This document shows, piece after piece, positions 9,784 to 18,605 of a DNA stretch of 37,731 bases (positions are counted from its first letter, which is position 1; every line of letters begins with the position of its first letter). The translations under genes were made by a program, and so were the position numbers. The notes beneath the pieces are model-generated. The model was not told the DNA's origin. It saw only the letters and a program-made list of their open reading frames with translations, and did no database searches. Origin of the DNA: Elysia marginata (taxonomy: Eukaryota; Mollusca; Gastropoda; Plakobranchidae); contig BMAT01005639.1 in NCBI GenBank assembly GCA_019649035.1, positions 19,853-57,583 on the forward strand, in the 5' to 3' direction.

Positions 9784-11590
9784 ATAAATAGAAAAGGTTA
9801 CTCAGTCCGATGTGACGTTAAAGGGGGTTTATGTGCTACTATAATGAAATTTCCTTGTCTTATGAAAAAGAAGATTAAATTTATGATACAATTTTCTTAT
9901 AAGATAAGTATGAAATTGGATATTAAAAACAAAACACGATGTTTCAAATGTTTGATTGACTGATCGATTTGATTGATATCAGCTTAAAATTTATTTGTTT
10001 TTTTAGAAGACCAAGCTAAAACCTACACCTATTTTTTTTATTTAAACGCATATGCATACATTAATTTTTTTTCCTAAGCAAAAGTGTTTTTTATAAGGCT
10101 CGATAAAAACTGGAGAGAAAAAAACATTTTGGTTAAAACATGTGTCGTATACATTAATGTTTTTTTCTATATTAATATCAGCTCCTCGCACAAGCTTTGG
10201 AATTGTCACAGAAAACTAAAGCAGAGAAGAGCGAGAAAGCATACTTACATCAAGGCTTTTTCCTCTTTTTTTATCATGGCAAAGCAACAATTAAGAGATT
10301 TTGTTTTACATTTCGTGGGCTTAATGTCACAGATTCCATCTGCAACAGATTTCAGTTGCAGATGATACCTTTTGATTCTAAGCGCGCGATTTTAGTGGTA
10401 AACACGGTCAGTAATCGAATTATTTTACTTCATATGGCCAGAAGTCTTTAGCATTCGATGAAACTTACCCACCTATTACCGCAATAGACGAGGATTGGTG
10501 GAATTGACAAATGTCGGCAAAATTGGAACCTACGCCTACTTTTGTTATGTGTAGTTTCTTGTCCACTACCGCTGGCCATGGTTGTAGTCATCGCTACTGA
10601 CAGTAGTTCTGGGGTTTAGATAACCTCAAACAGTAGTTTACTGACCATGTAGTGGTGTTAATGTCCTTGTTGAATTTCCACCATCTTCTCGCTTGAGGGC
10701 CAGTTACTGGTCTACACTAGAGTCCCAAGTATGAACTACTCGTAGATAATCTTCTCGAAGGAACATACGGGCAAGTAAAATAAAGATAAGTACAAATGTG
10801 ATTAAATCTCTTTTGTCGACAATGTTTGTAGTGGATGGTAGACGTTTGGATCTTTCATAATCCAAAAAGCAATATAATTCTTAGTTTCCAAATAGTTGAA
10901 ATTAAAAAGCTTTGTGTGGATCTTCTAATACTCTGTAGGTGTTTATAGACATACGCTTGTTTAAACTGACTCATCAATGGGTAGCCTAGACATAGCGTTA
11001 TCTGTCCAGGAGTCATACTAATTTTTTTTTATTTTTCTAAAGACAAGATCTCAACTTAAGATGATGACCAAAGGTTAACGCGTATGAGAAAAACAAAGAA
11101 AACTGGCTAGTAATCTTGGGCAGTAGAGGAAACCATAGCTACAAATCTCATGTTTAATAAATGATAACTCACACATATGTTTTCCACAGCTCATGAACTT
11201 TACGCATGTCCAGAGGTTCGGCAAGGTCAGTACTTAAATTGACAGCAGAAAGCTAACTGGAAAAGAAACAAGCTTCAAGTTGAAGAACATAGCGAAGAAA
11301 AAACTGAAATGAAACCAATAACATAAAAAACAAGACAGGCACCGGAGTAAAAAGTCTTCATAAAATATTGCCACAAAGGGCCAGTAGGTTTTATCTACCC
11401 TGTAGATTCTTTAACTGTAATTGAGTAGGTCTTTCACACACCGTTGAGTCAAAGATTGCTAGCACTGTGGCAACATAACAAGGGCATGTAGTAAGATGCA
11501 ATTATCGATGCCAGCTAGCCAATCGTGAGCTCTAGCTCCATGAAATGAGTCAATTAGACTGGTCAATAGTCATACCCAAGTCTGCAGTGT
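9784..11590. other. Unassigned AT-rich spacer
   Basis: No gene or mobile element is recognised. A TTGATTGACTGATCGATTTGATTGAT stretch near 9950-9980 is a short TGAT-like simple sequence. The only structured item is the hairpin at 10337-10364. The overlapping plus-strand frames at 10084-10451 have no recognisable motif. Confidence 0.55.
10337..10364. other. Perfect 10-bp stem-loop with E-box ends
   Basis: CATCTGCAAC (10337-10346) and GTTGCAGATG (10355-10364) are exact reverse complements around an 8-nt loop. Each arm carries an E-box core (CATCTG/CAGATG). It could be a paired basic-helix-loop-helix site or chance. Confidence 0.5.
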
Positions 11591-11605
11591 CCCCTCCACC
11601 CACCC
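11591..11605 (-). other. Potential G-quadruplex motif
   Basis: The minus strand reads GGGTGGGTGGAGGGG: four G-runs with single-base loops. It is the second of four related motifs in the window (7208, 11591, 12132, 20349). Confidence 0.6.
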
Positions 11606-11775
11606 ACACATTTCTGGCCAACTCTAAAACTCAATAATTATCTGTGTCTGCCTCTATTCTAATGGGTTTTTTTTTTCAAGTACCGACTGTTCGTTCAGTA
11701 ACACCTTTTCTTTGAATGTCGACTTAAGTCTAGACAGTGCTACCAGACGCAATTATACCGCTTTTTACTCGTACC

Positions 11776-11882
11776 TCTCTCTCTCTGTCTCTCTCTATCT
11801 CAATGTTTATCTCTCTATCTCTCTCTGTCTCTATCTCTATCTCTCTGTCTCTATCTATCTATCTATCTATCTGTCTGTCTCT
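11776..11882 (+). repeat. CT/TATC compound microsatellite
   Basis: Imperfect CTCTCTGT, TCTATCTC and then pure TATC repeats (about 11848-11872) ending in TGTCTGTC. The 85-codon frame crossing it is a repeat artefact. Confidence 0.9.
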
Positions 11883-12131
11883 GTTTGCATCGCTGTCTTT
11901 CCGATAAGCCGTCTTAAAGTTGTGTACAATATTTTTTTCATAAAGTTTCAAAATGTTTTTTTTCATTAAGATATTATTTTCCATTTTTAGATTCCATAAA
12001 CCATGAAGGCTAACTGCTGTCGTCATTAAAATAATTACCTCTTAAGTTTTGTTGCATTAGTCACGAAGGAAAACTAACCTTATCATTGAATGGTAGAAAA
12101 TGCAAAAGAGTATAATGCATTTAGAGTATCT

Positions 12132-12148
12132 GGTGGGTGGGGAGGGGG
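12132..12148 (+). other. Potential G-quadruplex motif
   Basis: GGTGGGTGGGGAGGGGG: G2, G3, G4 and G5 runs separated by single bases T, T and A. Short loops favour a stable quadruplex. It stands at the head of the purine-rich strand that follows. Confidence 0.65.
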
Positions 12149-12690
12149 ATCAAGAATTTTGGAGAGACGAAAGTAATGAGGAGATAGAGGTTTCTAGAAA
12201 AAAAAGTCATACGTGATGCAAAATTGAACAAATAAGATAATAAAGAACATCTGAAGAAAAGAGAAAAGAGGTGAAGAAGTGCCGGAGAAAGAGAGGGAGA
12301 GAGAGGAAGAGAGAGAGAACGGGTAGAAATTAAGAGGAAAAAACAGAGTGACTGAGATGAAGGTAGAGGAGCATGGCAAACAAAATAGGTAGTAAGGCTA
12401 TGGAAGGATAAATGACAGAAAGTTTGATAAAAAAAATTAAAATTGCGAAGGATTAAAGAAAAATAATGGAAAAGATAATTAGTTTAAAATAATTCATGTA
12501 GACAGAGACGGACAAGAGGGGCACTGATATGAAGAGATAAGAGAACATTTGAAAAAAAACTAATGGGTAGAGGAAGAAGAAATGGTAATTGTGAGTGAAC
12601 AAAACGAGGAGGAGAGTGATAACTTAGGTGGAAAAGAAATAGTGTGAGAGTAGGAAAGGGGGCTATGGGTAAAGGAAAGAAATGTGTCAT
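12149..12690 (+). repeat. Purine-rich asymmetric tract
   Basis: The plus strand is strongly biased to A and G for about 540 bp, with the densest GA (GAGAGAGGAAGAGAGAGAG) around 12290-12320. Minus-strand frames here encode only S/F/L-rich low-complexity peptides, so they are not listed as genes. It resembles the 7200-7621 tract in the opposite orientation, but I see no extended homology. Confidence 0.7.
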
Positions 12691-12975
12691 ACAATCAAAC
12701 TGATATAGTGAAAGTTAACATTACACAGCTCAATATTACGCCCACGTCTCTGTGATGGTTATCGTCCAATGTATTGTTTACTGGGGAGAGTTTCTGAAAG
12801 TCCTTGGGGACTGATAGAATCTTGGCTGTGATATGGACAAAGGAGGCCGCATTGACCTTAAACCGCAGTTTCAAAGTCAGTCACCGAGACAGGTGAAGAC
12901 AGCAGGTGGAGGACTTAGGCCTGAGGGCAGTATGTGGGGATAACTACATTAAACTGGTGACATGGGATCAGACAT

Positions 12976-13095
12976 TTGGACGTATGACGTAAATCTAGTT
13001 TCTGGGTGGACTTCATTTTCCAGGGGAAAAAAGAATTGGACGTATGACGAAAATCTAGTTTCTGAGTGGACATCATTTTCCAGTGGGAAAAAGCA
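12976..13095. repeat. Two tandem 60-bp units
   Basis: Positions 12976-13035 and 13036-13095 align without gaps at an exact 60-bp offset, with about seven mismatches. Each contains TTGGACGTATGACG, AAATCTAGTTTCTG and CATTTTCCAG. Because 60 is a multiple of three, the minus strand stays open across both, giving a 20-residue repeat WKMxSTQKLDxRHTS in one frame (12915-13136). There is no other sign of a gene, so a simple duplication is more likely than a protein repeat. Confidence 0.85.
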
Positions 13096-13206
13096 TGGTC
13101 GCTGAAAACAATGAAATTTCTGCATGAGCAAATCAAGATTGTTGCTCGACCTGTTTTATCTGTAAAAATTAATTACTAGACTTGTTTTATTAAACGGCTT
13201 ATACGT

Positions 13207-13265
13207 CTGTCGATAGAGCATTGGACATACACATTACAGGTTCCGCAAGTTATAGGTTTGATGCT
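13207..13265 (+). pseudogene. Degraded tRNA-like promoter, possible SINE head
   Basis: CTGTCGATAGAGCATTGGA (from 13207) resembles the D-arm/A-box of tRNA-Lys-like genes, and GGTTTGATGCT (13255-13265) resembles a B-box with two or three substitutions. Their spacing, about 48 nt, is right for a tRNA. No cloverleaf can be drawn, so a functional tRNA is excluded. It may be an old tRNA-derived SINE head or a tRNA pseudogene; no SINE body is evident downstream. Confidence 0.4.
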
Positions 13266-13570
13266 TTTCTGAAGCCAACTCCTCGCCTCTCAAAACGTAC
13301 AGTTAATCTGATTTTACTGCGACTTTATCTGTTCTGCTCTAACATGCTGACACGCCCATTTCATAGGTGTTAGGTGGTGTTATAAAGACTTAATTTATCT
13401 CGAAGTCTTCGGTCTAGAAACCGTACTAGACTTTAGTGTGCATATGGCACACGCATCATGTGAAAGAACCGTAAATTTTAACACTGGTCCGCGATGGGGC
13501 TCATTAGGTCATGCTTGAGTTTACAAAAGGACAGAATAAGAAAGGGTGTTATTATCAGTCTCAGCATCTA

Positions 13571-13810
13571 GTGATGACGTTGATGGCACACTCACGCAAA
13601 ACGCTGTGGTTGCGATGTATTGCGCATGCGTCAGGAATATGACCTCTGAACTGACATTTAGAAGATGTGATCTCCGATAGATGGCGTCCTAAAGCATGTG
13701 ACATACGGGTGGGCGAGGGATGGGTTTAGTTATCTTGCCGGGATCATTGAGGCTGGGCCTAGTAGCAAGACACTCCTTTGGGATTTTTCGCAGAGTAGAA
13801 TGATGACGTA
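13571..13810. promoter_or_regulatory. Cluster of CRE-, NRF-1- and YY1-like motifs
   Basis: TGATGACGT occurs at 13572-13580 and again at 13801-13809. TGCGCATGCGTC, close to the NRF-1 consensus, is at 13621-13632, and AGATGGCGTCC, close to a YY1 core, is at about 13680-13690. The area is less AT-rich than its flanks. No transcript or initiator is evident, so regulatory activity is only a possibility. Confidence 0.25.
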
Positions 13811-15650
13811 TTTTTCTGACATGCCACAATATCTTAATCATTTTTATTGGAACAGAAAATAAGAAAGTTTGTTAAGTAAAAATATTTCAAAAGATAAAAT
13901 GATTGGAAATCTGAAGACCGTACCAGAAAGAGTGTAAGATTTCATATTATCAGGTTTTCTTCAAGACAAAACAAGCTTTAGAGAACTAAAACCAAACTGT
14001 CACATTAAAGAACAATATTAGATTGGGCTTTGAAAAAACAAATAAGCGATATACTTTTCGTCTATGAATTTTAGAAAGCAGAAATAATTATGGAGTAAAA
14101 CTCAAACCCCACTGAAAGCATGGTAAAGTGAGTTAAAACTTCACTAATTGAACGTAATGATTTTCTAACTTTAAATACGTGTATAAAGCATGTCAGGAAG
14201 AAGATTGAATGTGTTACTTAAACCAAAGACAAATACTTTATGATGGCTAGCGACCTGCTGAAACAAAGGAAGCCCTGAAAAACCTAAGTTCCAGTTATCT
14301 TCACATAGATCTCACATTTCCCGATACATGAAACCCTCGAGGGAAAGTTCAGGCGCCATGTATGTCACTCTGTCTATCAGTGACCGAATGAGTGTCTGTA
14401 GGGATAGGTGGGAAAATGGATGGTCCTAATATTCTATGAACTAATTCTTATTATGGCTGTAATGAAAAATTGTCTAAGATTATTCCTGACTCTTCCTTTA
14501 GCTAAAGATATCTAAAACCTTGCGTAATCGAAGGAAAGCATTTTGAATACAATCATGGCTGTGTGCAGCTATAGTTTTGAGAGTTTAAAAGAGCTGGTTT
14601 AATACGGATAAAATCAAAAAGGGTTTGCTGATTTTTTTATTTATAAATATTAAAATTGCAAACATGAAGCCTCAGCGCGATCAGACAGAGAGAGACTGAA
14701 AAGATACCATACACACCCACGTACAGCACAGAATTTTTAGGAGGAAAGACTTCTCACTTTATACCTAGAAGCCCTGTTTAGCAATATGTTAAGATAGCTA
14801 ATAAGTAATGGTGTCCTCAACAATCTATACCGCCACAGATTGTTTTGGCAAGCTCAAACTACCATCTTACTTCACATATCGTCACGCTATTAGGAAAGTC
14901 TCAGTGATAGGCTACTTTAAGATTACTAACTTTTCATGGTCTCCGTCATTCTTTTCTACCATCAGAGTGAGGAGTTTTGGAAGCTACTAAACAAATTAAA
15001 ATGAAATAAAATTGTACCAGTTCATATAGTCACCTGTAAGTTGAGATACAACATTACTGACGTCATGACTTTTCGAATTTTAATAAAACATGATTGTGCA
15101 GAAACAAGTAAACAGAACTTTGTCGCTTTTTTAAAAACTATTTGCCTTTTTCTTCAACCTAAAAATTGAGAAGCATCAGGAATAGTAATGGTCATCAGGT
15201 TAGTGTTCTTTTCATCGTTAAAACAGTATGGTTATAATGTTCGAGTAAAGATGTAGGTTTCGGTTATAACTTTATATAGCGAGAGGGAAAAGAACAAATT
15301 TGTAGAAACAAAATGTATACAGATTATCCACGGCTATGGATAATCAAAAGAAAAAAAAAGAATAAAAATGGCTGTCTTAAGTCAGTTACCTGAGAAAAGC
15401 CATCCCAAAAAGGTAACACAGTAAAATAAATATTGCAAAATAGCTAACCCCAGTTAGTACATCACATAGATCAAGGCTATGACAATGCATTTCGTATGTA
15501 TTATAATGGAATACCAAGTTATGGACAAGAAAGAAATAGGTAGACACATGGCAAGAGAGAAAGAAAAATCGCACCATCTTGAAACTTATTAGGCCTCAGA
15601 TGTAGAAGGCTAACTATGTTACTTTGCCAGATAATCAGCAAGTTATGGAT
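13811..15650. other. Unassigned AT-rich spacer
   Basis: No gene or repeat recognised. It includes a perfect CRE palindrome TGACGTCA at 15058-15065 and the hairpin at 15322-15345. Confidence 0.55.
15322..15345. other. Perfect 9-bp stem-loop
   Basis: GATTATCCA and TGGATAATC pair around a 6-nt loop (CGGCTA). Each arm has a TTATCC/GGATAA core resembling GATA or homeodomain sites. May be chance in AT-rich DNA. Confidence 0.45.
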
Positions 15651-15780
15651 TGGCGCGACGGCTGCTGCTCATATCGAGCGGGGCTCACGGCTCTGTGCGC
15701 GTGATATCTGAGACTTGTGCGGAGTTGAGACGCTGGAACTGGCGATAGAGATAGTCAGCGAGCAGGCCGAAAGATGGTCG
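15651..15780. other. Short CpG-rich patch
   Basis: About 14 CpG dinucleotides in 130 bp (for example GGCGCGACGG and TGCGCGTG) in otherwise CpG-poor DNA. No open frame or RNA structure is recognised. It could be a small regulatory element or unrecognised repeat. Confidence 0.45.
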
Positions 15781-16020
15781 AGATAAAAGAATGTAGAACG
15801 TGAGAAATCATAGCGAAAAAGCAGAATAATGGAGATCAAAGGGAAGTTATACTACATAAAAGCTTTGGAAGTGCTGAGGACAAAAGTAGAAAATAAATAT
15901 AGTGGTTTTTTATTAATTCATATTATCATGAGGATGATTTAAAAAAAAGATAACTTGTGTTAAATCTAAAACGCTAAAAATTATTCTACACATTATGTAT
16001 ATCTTTATGCTTTATGAATA

Positions 16021-16125
16021 TCAACATCATCATTATCATCAACATCATCATTGTCATCATCATCATCATCATCATCATCATCGTAATCACCATCAAGGTT
16101 ATCAATTATTATCATCATTGCTACT
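16021..16125 (+). repeat. (ATC)n microsatellite
   Basis: Imperfect ATC repeats, purest at about 16055-16082, then decaying. They abut the 3' end of the minus-strand SINE; similar ATC-rich sequence also appears on its other side (16441-16490), so the SINE probably landed in an existing repeat. Confidence 0.9.
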
Positions 16126-16455
16126 AAAAAAATATAGATTATAGTCTTCCAATGCCGAGGGCAGTCTCAAAACTTTACATATTTCCCCCAGCAGGCCATT
16201 ACATATTTAAGCAAATTCAACTCATATTTCAGAGCATTACAGCACGGCTGCCTGTTAGGCGCTCAAATACTAATTTCAAGCACTGTCTATAGCCGGGTAC
16301 CCATTTTACAGGTGGCTGAACTGAGAGAGTGTGGATAAATTTCTTTCCTAAGGCAGCTACAACATGTGTCGTGGTTGGGAATCGAACCCGCGACCGCCGG
16401 ATCACAAGTCCGACGCGCTAACCCTTGAGCCACGCTGCTCAATGCTTCTATCATG
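16126..16455 (-). mobile_element. tRNA-derived SINE with conserved-type body
   Basis: On the minus strand a tRNA-like head (16370-16440) is followed by a body containing CTTAGGAAAGAAATTTATCC (about 16336-16355) and CTGTAAAATGGGTACC (16297-16312). These resemble the shared central domains of widespread animal SINE superfamilies (V-, Deu- or Meta-type); I cannot say which. The 3' part ends in GACTGCCCTCGGCAT and an AT-rich tail with T7. The flanks 16108-16125 and 16456-16476 align as a likely target-site duplication (about 17 of 18 bases plus one 3-bp indel). Such elements are copied by a partner LINE and encode nothing; the partner cannot be named from this copy. Confidence 0.8.
16370..16440 (-). 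pseudogene. tRNA-like head of the SINE
   Basis: The minus strand contains an A-box (TGGCTCAAGGGTTAGCGCG) and a B-box (GGGTTCGATTCCC). It forms a good 5-bp anticodon stem (TCGGA/TCCGG) around loop CTTGTGA, formally anticodon UGU (threonine). The T stem pairs only in its three inner pairs and the acceptor arms do not pair, so this is not a working tRNA but the pol III promoter region of the SINE. Confidence 0.85.
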
Positions 16456-16476
16456 ATTATCATCACCATTGCGACT

Positions 16477-17497
16477 GTCATTGTGTTATCATGTCCATGA
16501 CTGTCAATAACTAGTGGCAGAATCGACAATAAACCCACTTTAGTCACAGCCTCAACATCGGTTGTCAAATTTCCTAGCCACAATATACATAATGATTATT
16601 CCTTACTTTTTCGTTGCCGATAATAATAGTATCACTTTAATTATTGACGTCAACAATATAGACATAACGGTTATTATCTTATTCACCAAACAATATGGAA
16701 AAAACTATACATACTTTTGAATGTTTGTTATCCGCGAACCGTGCATCTGATGAAATGAAACAAAATAAAAAAGGTACACGTCGTTTTTGGGTGATATGTT
16801 CCATAACTTCTCTGTCCAAACCACACATGAAAAAGGCTTTCTTTTCGACAGGTCGTTTAATGTCCTAGAAGTTTTGCAGTGCAGCGCATGTGATAAAAAT
16901 GTTTGATGTAAACTGTAGGATAAGAAAAGTAGGTGAATAAGGGCTATCTTGGTTTACTTCAAATTAAGGCGCCTACGTCGCGTAAACTTTTATTAGAGAA
17001 TTGCTGATATCTGAATATCGTTTTTAACTCAGTACAAGTTCATGTCAATAAAATATTTAAGAGCGCTGATTTAAAAACGTCACTGTCTGGCGGTACTTTA
17101 TTACTGGAACTTTTTTATTTTTCTGAAAATGCTTAGCATAATTATGGAAAACAACAATGAAATGTGACACTATTCATAATGGCGTTATTAATGTTTGGGA
17201 GACTCATCATTACCGCGGCCAACTTCAATACTCGATACTGCCAATCCAAAATTGTTGATGCTGCTTTTTCATGCGATGCTGCATCCACTCTCCCATAAAA
17301 GAATCATCCGTCTTTATAGGTTGGTTCAACCCAGACACCGGCGTTTCTTGGTATTCATTACTTGGACTTATGATACCTTCTTTATAAAATGATTAGTATA
17401 ATATTTCCAGGCTCAAAATGAGGATCTTCATTTCTCGCGGCGAGACCATCCATCTCCTCTAGGGATGTTGTTATTATCTAGATAGTCTCCACACGTA
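16477..17497. other. Unassigned spacer
   Basis: Nothing coding recognised. A perfect CRE palindrome TGACGTCA lies at 16645-16652. Confidence 0.55.
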
Positions 17498-17561
17498 TCT
17501 CTCTCTCTCTCTCTCTCTCNNNNNNNNNNNNNNNNNNNNNNNNNNTCTCTCTCTCTCTCTT
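17498..17561 (+). repeat. (TC)n microsatellite split by an N gap
   Basis: Pure TC repeats at 17498-17519 and 17546-17561 flank 26 unknown bases. True repeat length is unknown. Confidence 0.95.
17520..17545. other. Assembly gap (26 N)
   Basis: A run of N inside the TC microsatellite; the missing sequence is most likely more of the same repeat. Confidence 0.98.
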
Positions 17562-18331
17562 TTGACTTTTAAACACGTAAAACGTTCACCATTATTATCT
17601 TCGAAGATGGAAACCTCTCGTCTCTTAATTACTATGCATACGTTGTCTCTCTTACTGATGGCCCGAGGCTTCTGCTTGCATATGACTTATTGTCGTGTCG
17701 TATTTTCTTAGCCCATATACATTTTTACGAAAAAGGAAAAATAAAAATTATTCCCACAAATATATAGCGCTTCATTTTTTAAAAAAGGCGTATCGCTTTT
17801 GCCATTTAAGTAATGTCATTGAAGAAATACTTATAATATGTTTTTCCAAGATTTAAAAGCAGTTTTTTTTAATTGTTTCAAATTTAGAAAAAAGTGTTCA
17901 AGATTGTATCGGAATGAAAAAAAAATACAAAAAAAAAAAACATGATAGAGGTGGGTTTTTTTACGAACACTCAAAAACTGTCTGACTAAAGCGTATTGTT
18001 TCCTTGGAAAAGGCTTTCAGTATTTTATTTTTTTTTTAGAAAGGACAAAAGAAATTCTAAGGATAATGGTAAGCTAAACTGAAACAAGTGACACCGTTTA
18101 TTATCATTCAACACCGCCTTTGATTATTATATACCACGAAAACTATGTTTATCCACATTACATGAAGCCCCTTTCAACTTTATTCTTTGTGATTTATTCA
18201 CTTATGATATGCTTTTAAACTTATTCCTAAACATGACTTTAAAACAAATTATCTTTTTAAAACTAAATCAAGTCGGTGTGTCTTTCTAGTTGTATCATAT
18301 TTGTGTTTGTTTCACAGGTTTGATAAATTGC
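17562..18331. other. Unassigned spacer, A/T homopolymers
   Basis: AT-rich with several poly-A/T runs (for example about 17918-17940). No gene or element recognised. Confidence 0.55.
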
Positions 18332-18605
18332 CGGATTTTAAAAGCGAGTGGTCCTGACAACATATCATTTAAAATTTCAAAAATTAGTTGTCGTGAATTA
18401 TCTAGTATTTTTTCTCACGCTCTATAACATGCCTTCTGAAGACCATTGTATGTCATCTGAGTGTAAATTGTCTAAAATAACACCTATCCCAAAAAGAGAG
18501 CTTGTGATTGAATGCAAGGATTTAAGAGCAGTTGCCGTTACAACTGTACCAAATGAAAGAAATGTTTCGAAAAAAAAATCATTATGAAAAAACTTACTTC
18601 TCTCA
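18332..18605 (+). pseudogene. Fossil reverse transcriptase, N-terminal part
   Basis: Frame one (from 18332) reads RILKASGPDNISFKI (GPDN at 18350-18361), then CRELSSIFSHAL up to a stop near 18428. A second frame then gives KLSKITPIPKREL (about 18465-18505) and KDLRAVAVTTVP (18516-18551). A third, after another shift in an A run, gives FRKKIIMKKLTSLT. The order GPDN, then K-I-x-P-I-P-K, then D-(F/L)-R-x-(V/I)-A-(L/V)-T is the N-terminal half of non-LTR retrotransposon RTs upstream of the catalytic boxes. The usual RPVALT here is RAVAVT, and several stops and shifts show long decay. It is more degraded than the copies at 4.2-5.6 and 8.8-9.8 kb, and on the opposite strand. Element boundaries are not visible. 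Confidence 0.8.

Noticed and set aside
16370..16440. Functional tRNA-Thr(UGU) gene
   Set aside because: Acceptor arms do not pair, the outer T-stem pairs are broken and a SINE body follows directly.
15058..16652. Two perfect CRE palindromes (15058-15065 and 16645-16652) as an enhancer
   Set aside because: They are 1.6 kb apart with no other supporting motifs; roughly half a hit is expected by chance in a window this size, so two is not striking.
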